Of a stretch of 64,000 nucleotides of DNA, positions 60,596-64,000 are shown piece after piece (positions within the stretch are counted from its first letter, which is position 1; every line of letters begins with the position of its first letter). The notes beneath the pieces are model-generated. The model saw nothing but the letters and a program-made list of their open reading frames with translations. It ran no database searches and was not told where the DNA came from. The stretch spans positions 23,853-87,852 of the forward strand of contig JABFXY010000162.1 of the NCBI GenBank assembly GCA_013361525.1, given 5' to 3'. This DNA is from Polyangiaceae bacterium (GTDB lineage: Bacteria; Myxococcota_A; Polyangia; Polyangiales; Polyangiaceae). A program made the position numbers and the translations under genes.

Positions 60596-61189
60596 ATGGC
60601 GCACAAAGCAGTGTACGGAATCGCGAACGACCGCGCGCACGCAGAGCGCGTCGTGGCGAACCTGCAAGCGGGCGGGTTCGCTTTGAACGACATCTCGGTG
60701 CTCTTCCCCGACGAGTCTCAAACGCAGCAGTTCGTCCACGAAAAGCACACCAAAGCGCCCGAAGGTGCCATCGCGGGTGTCGGCGCGGGCGGCGCGATCG
60801 GGGGCACGCTGGGCCTCCTTGCAGGGCTCGGCGCGATCGCGATTCCGGGCATTGGTCCGCTCATCGCGGCCGGTCCGATCCTGGCCGCGCTGAGCGGCGC
60901 AGCTGCGGGTGCAGCGGTCGGAGGCATCGCGGGCGCGCTCGTCGGCCTCGGCATCCCGGAGATCGAGGCGAAGCGGTACGAGAGCCGGATGAAGAAGGGC
61001 CACATCCTCGTCTCGGTCCACACCGAGAGCCTGCGGGAGATCGGCCGCGCAGAGGACGTGCTCAAGAACACCGGTCTCGAGGACATTTGGGTCACGCCCG
61101 ACCTCGCCGGAGCGCCCGCGTATGCGGCGACGGGCACCGGTGGACCGGTGGCCGCGACGGGCGTCCCGGTGAAGAAGGAACGCTACTGA
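60596..61189 (+). CDS. GSP17M-like stress protein with glycine-zipper region
   Basis: 197 residues from ATG 60596, which has AAGGAAGG 7 nt upstream; in-frame sequence before it is not family-like. The N-terminal 70 residues match the general stress protein 17M type (VYGIANDRAHAERVVANLQAGGF, split as VYGIANDRAHAER and NLQAGGF, then DISVLFPD). Residues 62-125 are an Ala/Gly-rich hydrophobic stretch with GxxxG repeats (glycine zipper), which may insert in membranes or drive oligomerisation. A short C-terminal ferredoxin-like half follows (KKGHILVSVHTES). Function unknown; stress-related in relatives. Confidence 0.82.
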   Translation: MAHKAVYGIANDRAHAERVVANLQAGGFALNDISVLFPDESQTQQFVHEKHTKAPEGAIAGVGAGGAIGGTLGLLAGLGAIAIPGIGPLIAAGPILAALSGAAAGAAVGGIAGALVGLGIPEIEAKRYESRMKKGHILVSVHTESLREIGRAEDVLKNTGLEDIWVTPDLAGAPAYAATGTGGPVAATGVPVKKERY

Positions 61190-61396
61190 CCCGCCGACGA
61201 AATCGCGAAAAGGCGCAGAGGGCGAAGAAAGGACGCGCGCAATGGAAGAGCTCATCCCGTTTTTCACTGCCGTCTTTTCGTCCCTCTGCGTCGTCGCGTT
61301 CGTCAATAGCGATCAGTGGCGACCGAGGACTCGATTACCTCGTAAGCGTTGGAAATGGCGCAGTCGACGAACGCCCGTCGGCAATCGATGAGATCG

Positions 61397-62029
61397 CTAC
61401 TCCGCGAGCTCACGAATCAGCTGCTCGACCCCGCGCGCCGAATCGTCGTCGACCGGCGACAGGACGACCATGCTGAGGCCGTCGCTGTCGTCCACGGAGA
61501 ACGTCGACGCCTCGAACACCAGCTCGCCTACGGTCGGCTTGAAGAGTCGCCTGTGCCTGACGCCGTGCGTGTGCAGCTCGTTTTCCGCCCATAGCCGGCG
61601 AAAGTCCTCGCTCGTCTCCATCAGCTCGTCGACGAGCGCGGCGGCTTCCTCGGTTGCTCCCGCGCGCGCGACGTCGACGCGAAACGCGGCGAGGCACGTG
61701 CGCCGCATGTCGTCGGCATGCGGAAGGAACGCGGCCGCTTCGGGATGAAACACCCGGCGTAGCATGTTGCGCTCGCGCTCCGGGATTGCAGCGTAGTCCC
61801 CAATCACCGCGACCGCAGCACGGTTCCACGCAACGATCTGAAACGTGGGCGTCTTCACCAACGCCGGCACACGTAGGTTGTCGAGCACGCGCTGCAGCGC
61901 CGGCGTGACATCGGCGCGCGCCGCGACCTCTTCGCGACGAAGACCGGGCGTGCGACGCCGCTCGGTGGATGCCGGCTGAAGCCGCTCGCGGCGCGCGCGC
62001 AGAAATTCGGGAAGAGTGGTAGTCGCCAT
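61397..62029 (-). CDS. MmyB-like transcription regulator with damaged helix-turn-helix
   Basis: 210 residues from ATG 62029. The beginning, LPEFLRARRERL, then RRTPGLRREEVAARA, is the first half of the XRE helix-turn-helix of MmyB-type regulators. It then jumps directly to DVTPALQRVLDNLRVPALV and the MmyB ligand domain (FQIVAWNRAAVAVIGDY, TEEAAALVDELMETSEDFRRLW). Relatives have about 60 more residues here, including the recognition helix and the following helices. The frame is intact, so the gene has an in-frame internal deletion. DNA binding should be lost or changed, so this may be a decayed regulator. Divergent from the broken GST gene, which it may once have controlled. Confidence 0.75.
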   Translation of the reverse strand: MATTTLPEFLRARRERLQPASTERRRTPGLRREEVAARADVTPALQRVLDNLRVPALVKTPTFQIVAWNRAAVAVIGDYAAIPERERNMLRRVFHPEAAAFLPHADDMRRTCLAAFRVDVARAGATEEAAALVDELMETSEDFRRLWAENELHTHGVRHRRLFKPTVGELVFEASTFSVDDSDGLSMVVLSPVDDDSARGVEQLIRELAE

Positions 62030-62130
62030 ACCAGTATGCGGGCACGTCTTTTCCAGCTGACGTTCGCAGCTTACGGTCCGCGGATGACCAAGACAACGCT
62101 TCGAGCGTGCCATCTCGGGAGGGAGCTCCC

Positions 62131-62512
62131 ATGCTGACGGTGCATCATCTCGGACGTTCGCAATCCGAGCGGATCGTCTGGCTGTGTGAAGAGCTCGAGC
62201 TCGATTACGAGCTCCAGCGCTACGAGCGCCGAGCCGACAACCGACTGGCCCCGCCGGAATACAAGGCACTTCATCCGATCGGATCCGCGCGGGGAGGCAC
62301 CCTACCTGGCCGGAAGTGAATTGACGGCAGCCGACATCATGACCGTGTTCTCATTGACGACGATGCGGTTGTTCAAGCCCTATGATCTTTCGCCCTGGCC
62401 GAACCTATTGGCCTATTTGGAACGAATCGGCGCTCGGCCGGCCTACCGTCGGGCCATGCGGAAGGCGGATCCGGATTTGACGCCGGTGTTGGGGCCCGTC
62501 ATCGCGGAGTAG
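62131..62512 (+). pseudogene. Glutathione S-transferase pseudogene (internal deletion with frameshift)
   Basis: The first segment, from ATG 62131 (GGGAGG upstream), gives the thioredoxin-like N-terminus MLTVHHLGRSQSERIVWLCEE and PPEYKALHPIGSA, close to beta-proteobacterial-type GSTs. It is then interrupted. From about 62290 the homology resumes in a different frame with PYLAGSELTAADIMTVFSLTT and PAYRRAMRKADPDLTPVL to the stop at 62512, which is the GST C-terminal domain. About 90 codons (end of the thioredoxin fold and first helices of the second domain) are missing. No single frame encodes a working enzyme. Confidence 0.85.
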
Positions 62513-62677
62513 CCTTTTTAGGCACGCGTCGCGCGGGTGCGCCGCTGCGCGCGCCGTGCCGGTCGCGCCGTGGCCGCGGCCCCGCACGAAAGGGCGGCAC
62601 ATAGACTATGTCGCAGCCTCCCATTCGCTTTGCAGCTGCCGCGAGCCCCGTGCGCGCGCGCCGCGATGGCGCGCGCA

Positions 62678-63985
62678 TCACTTTTTCGCGACCTCGGCGC
62701 TCAGGACCTCGAGCACGGACGGATCGAACAGCAACTTGCGATAGCGCGCGAGCACCTCGATCGCTGAATGGTGCCGACTCGGCGCCAGGTCAACATAGCT
62801 GTCGACGACGGCGAGGATGCGCGCGCCTAGCGGGATATGGTCGCCTGCGAGCGCCTGCGGGAAGCCTTTGCCGTCGTAGCGCTCGTACATGGCACTCACC
62901 GTCACGAGCACATCGGCAGGGAGCCCCGCTTTCTTCAGAAGTCTCTCCGGCGCATCGTAGAGCTCTCGGGCAGCAGCCTTGCAACCCTCGTCTTCCACGA
63001 CGTTGACCGCCGTGAGGTGGTGCGTCGCGGTTTTGCCGATGTCGTGCAGGTAGGCCGCGAAGACGTAGTGCGTCGTCCGGACGTTTTCCAACGCCATGCG
63101 CTGGCACATTCTCATCATGAGATCGGCGCAGGCTGCCGCGTGACCCGGCAAGCTGCGGCTCTCGTCGATGACGCCGACGAGAACGCGCAATGTCTCGAGA
63201 TACGTCGGAATCGTAATCGGAGGCGGCGGCGCGGGACGAGGGCGAGGCGGCGGCGCTGGGGCCGCCATCACTTCCATGTCCTCGTCGGCGATAGGCGTCT
63301 CCGCGCCGTGCAAAGATGCGCGCTGCAGCGCCTTCGGCAACGGCTTTGGACCTTGTGCCGGAGCCTGGAGGGGAATGGGGGCCGCTTGGGCCGCCGCTTG
63401 TTGGGCACCGGGCGAGCTCGAGCGATCGATCTCGAAGAGGCTGCTTCTCTGGTCGGTCTGAACGAGGCCGTAGAAGCGGCTCGTGTCGTTGTCGTACGCG
63501 CGAGCAACCGCCGCGCGAACGGCCGCCGGACGCGCCACGATGGGAACGACGTCTCGGACGCCCGCGGCGACCTTCACCTCGTTGATCATCGCCAGATCGT
63601 CGGGGTCGGCCGTCACGATGCTGAGCGTGTGGCGCTCGGCGTCGTAGAGAACCGGCAGAACGCAGCGAAGGGTCGCGAGCCTTCGTGGAACGAGGTCGAG
63701 AATCGACTGATCCACCTTCTTTTCGTAGAGCTTCTGCGTCGAGACGAAGTGGGTTTTGTGATGGGTGGCCAGGTACTTGAGCATGGCCGCTTCGGTCAAA
63801 ATTCGGCTCTCCACCAGCGCGTCCTCGATTCGTCCGCCCTGAAGGCGCACGTAGGCCAGGGCCGCCTCGTGCATCTGAGAGCTCAAAAAGCCCTCGACCA
63901 GCATGCGGTGAAGCATCCGCTCGTTCGAGTCGGCTTGGGCGCTCTCCTTCATATCGCTCGTGGATCGACGCGAGGTCGAGTCCAC
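62678..63985 (-). CDS. T2SSE_N/MshEN and HD-GYP-like domain protein
   Basis: 435 residues. Residues 20-165 resemble the N-terminal domain of GspE/MshE ATPases (RMLVEGFLSSQMHEAALAY, GGRIEDALVESRILTEAAML, VPRRLATLRCVLPVL), a unit that binds c-di-GMP in MshE. A Pro/Ala/Gln-rich linker follows (about 195-265). The last 170 residues form an HD-GYP-like domain: YLHDIGK carries the HD pair, but the GYP motif reads YERYDGKGFP and one metal-site His is Tyr. It may therefore be a c-di-GMP receptor or a weak phosphodiesterase. The start is a GTG at 63985 or ATG at 63952; there is no strong ribosome-binding site. Confidence 0.8.
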   Translation of the reverse strand: MDSTSRRSTSDMKESAQADSNERMLHRMLVEGFLSSQMHEAALAYVRLQGGRIEDALVESRILTEAAMLKYLATHHKTHFVSTQKLYEKKVDQSILDLVPRRLATLRCVLPVLYDAERHTLSIVTADPDDLAMINEVKVAAGVRDVVPIVARPAAVRAAVARAYDNDTSRFYGLVQTDQRSSLFEIDRSSSPGAQQAAAQAAPIPLQAPAQGPKPLPKALQRASLHGAETPIADEDMEVMAAPAPPPRPRPAPPPPITIPTYLETLRVLVGVIDESRSLPGHAAACADLMMRMCQRMALENVRTTHYVFAAYLHDIGKTATHHLTAVNVVEDEGCKAAARELYDAPERLLKKAGLPADVLVTVSAMYERYDGKGFPQALAGDHIPLGARILAVVDSYVDLAPSRHHSAIEVLARYRKLLFDPSVLEVLSAEVAKK

Positions 63986-64000
63986 CAGTCTACCACCGGG

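Noticed and set aside
61242..61391. 49-codon frame with a hydrophobic beginning and AAGGA upstream
   Set aside because: Too short, without homology, and it lies in a convergent gap with a loose inverted repeat (CGCAGAGGG / CCCTCTGCG). It could be a small membrane peptide, but support is insufficient.
1..64000. tRNA, rRNA, prophage or insertion sequences
   Set aside because: No tRNA cloverleaf, rRNA stretch, transposase, integrase or phage structural gene could be recognised in any frame.

Overview
The window reads as chromosomal DNA from a high-GC, gene-dense member of the Myxococcota, most likely the Polyangia (Sorangium-like) side. This is inferred from gene content and style, not from a marker gene. 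The signs are a Hanks-type kinase with a large extra C-terminal domain, lipoproteins with Gly-rich linkers and paired Cys blocks, several Pro/Ala-rich linker proteins, c-di-GMP proteins, orphan type VI secretion spike genes, and many GTG/TTG starts with 4-nt overlaps. No rRNA, tRNA, CRISPR array or IS element was seen.

Left part (1-10.8 kb): an EAL phosphodiesterase, a TolC-like outer-membrane protein, a response regulator with a long Ala/Pro linker, valS followed directly by an ArnT/PMT-type glycosyltransferase, and a sulfatase ending at a strong bidirectional hairpin.

10.8-15.8 kb holds a likely small natural-product locus. A DMATS-type aromatic prenyltransferase overlaps a tryptophanase-family lyase by 4 nt. 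A small unknown protein and a secreted, cytokinin-dehydrogenase-like covalent FAD oxidase lie next to them.

16.3-25.2 kb is an orphan type VI spike island on the minus strand: vgrG, an SMC/RecF-like ATPase, two DcrB/Eag-like chaperones, a prePAAR-TM-PAAR protein, then two more vgrG genes. No sheath, baseplate or obvious toxin gene is present. A JAMM metallopeptidase and an aquaporin sit upstream on the same strand.

26.8-43 kb mixes envelope and sulfatase-associated genes. A BASS transporter, a formylglycine-generating enzyme and a DUF1622 protein form an overlapping operon. A second sulfatase with DUF1345 is divergent from a doubled DUF1254/DUF1214 protein, followed by DUF2092 and HAD-phosphatase lipoproteins. 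The FGE can activate both sulfatases in trans. A fused uroporphyrinogen-III methyltransferase/synthase and a GYF-linker-GAF-like protein are interspersed.

43-54 kb: an SCP2 protein coupled to an amylo-1,6-glucosidase-like enzyme, hemB, an MgtC-like protein, two membrane proteins, a Cys-rich lipoprotein, a LytS/LytTR two-component pair and a CDF transporter.

54-64 kb: a tightly overlapping Ser/Thr kinase plus heterodimeric ABC exporter operon, a CPBP-family membrane protease, a GSP17M-like glycine-zipper protein, a MmyB-like regulator that has lost the second half of its helix-turn-helix, a broken glutathione S-transferase gene beside it, and a T2SSE_N/MshEN-HD-GYP protein at the right edge.
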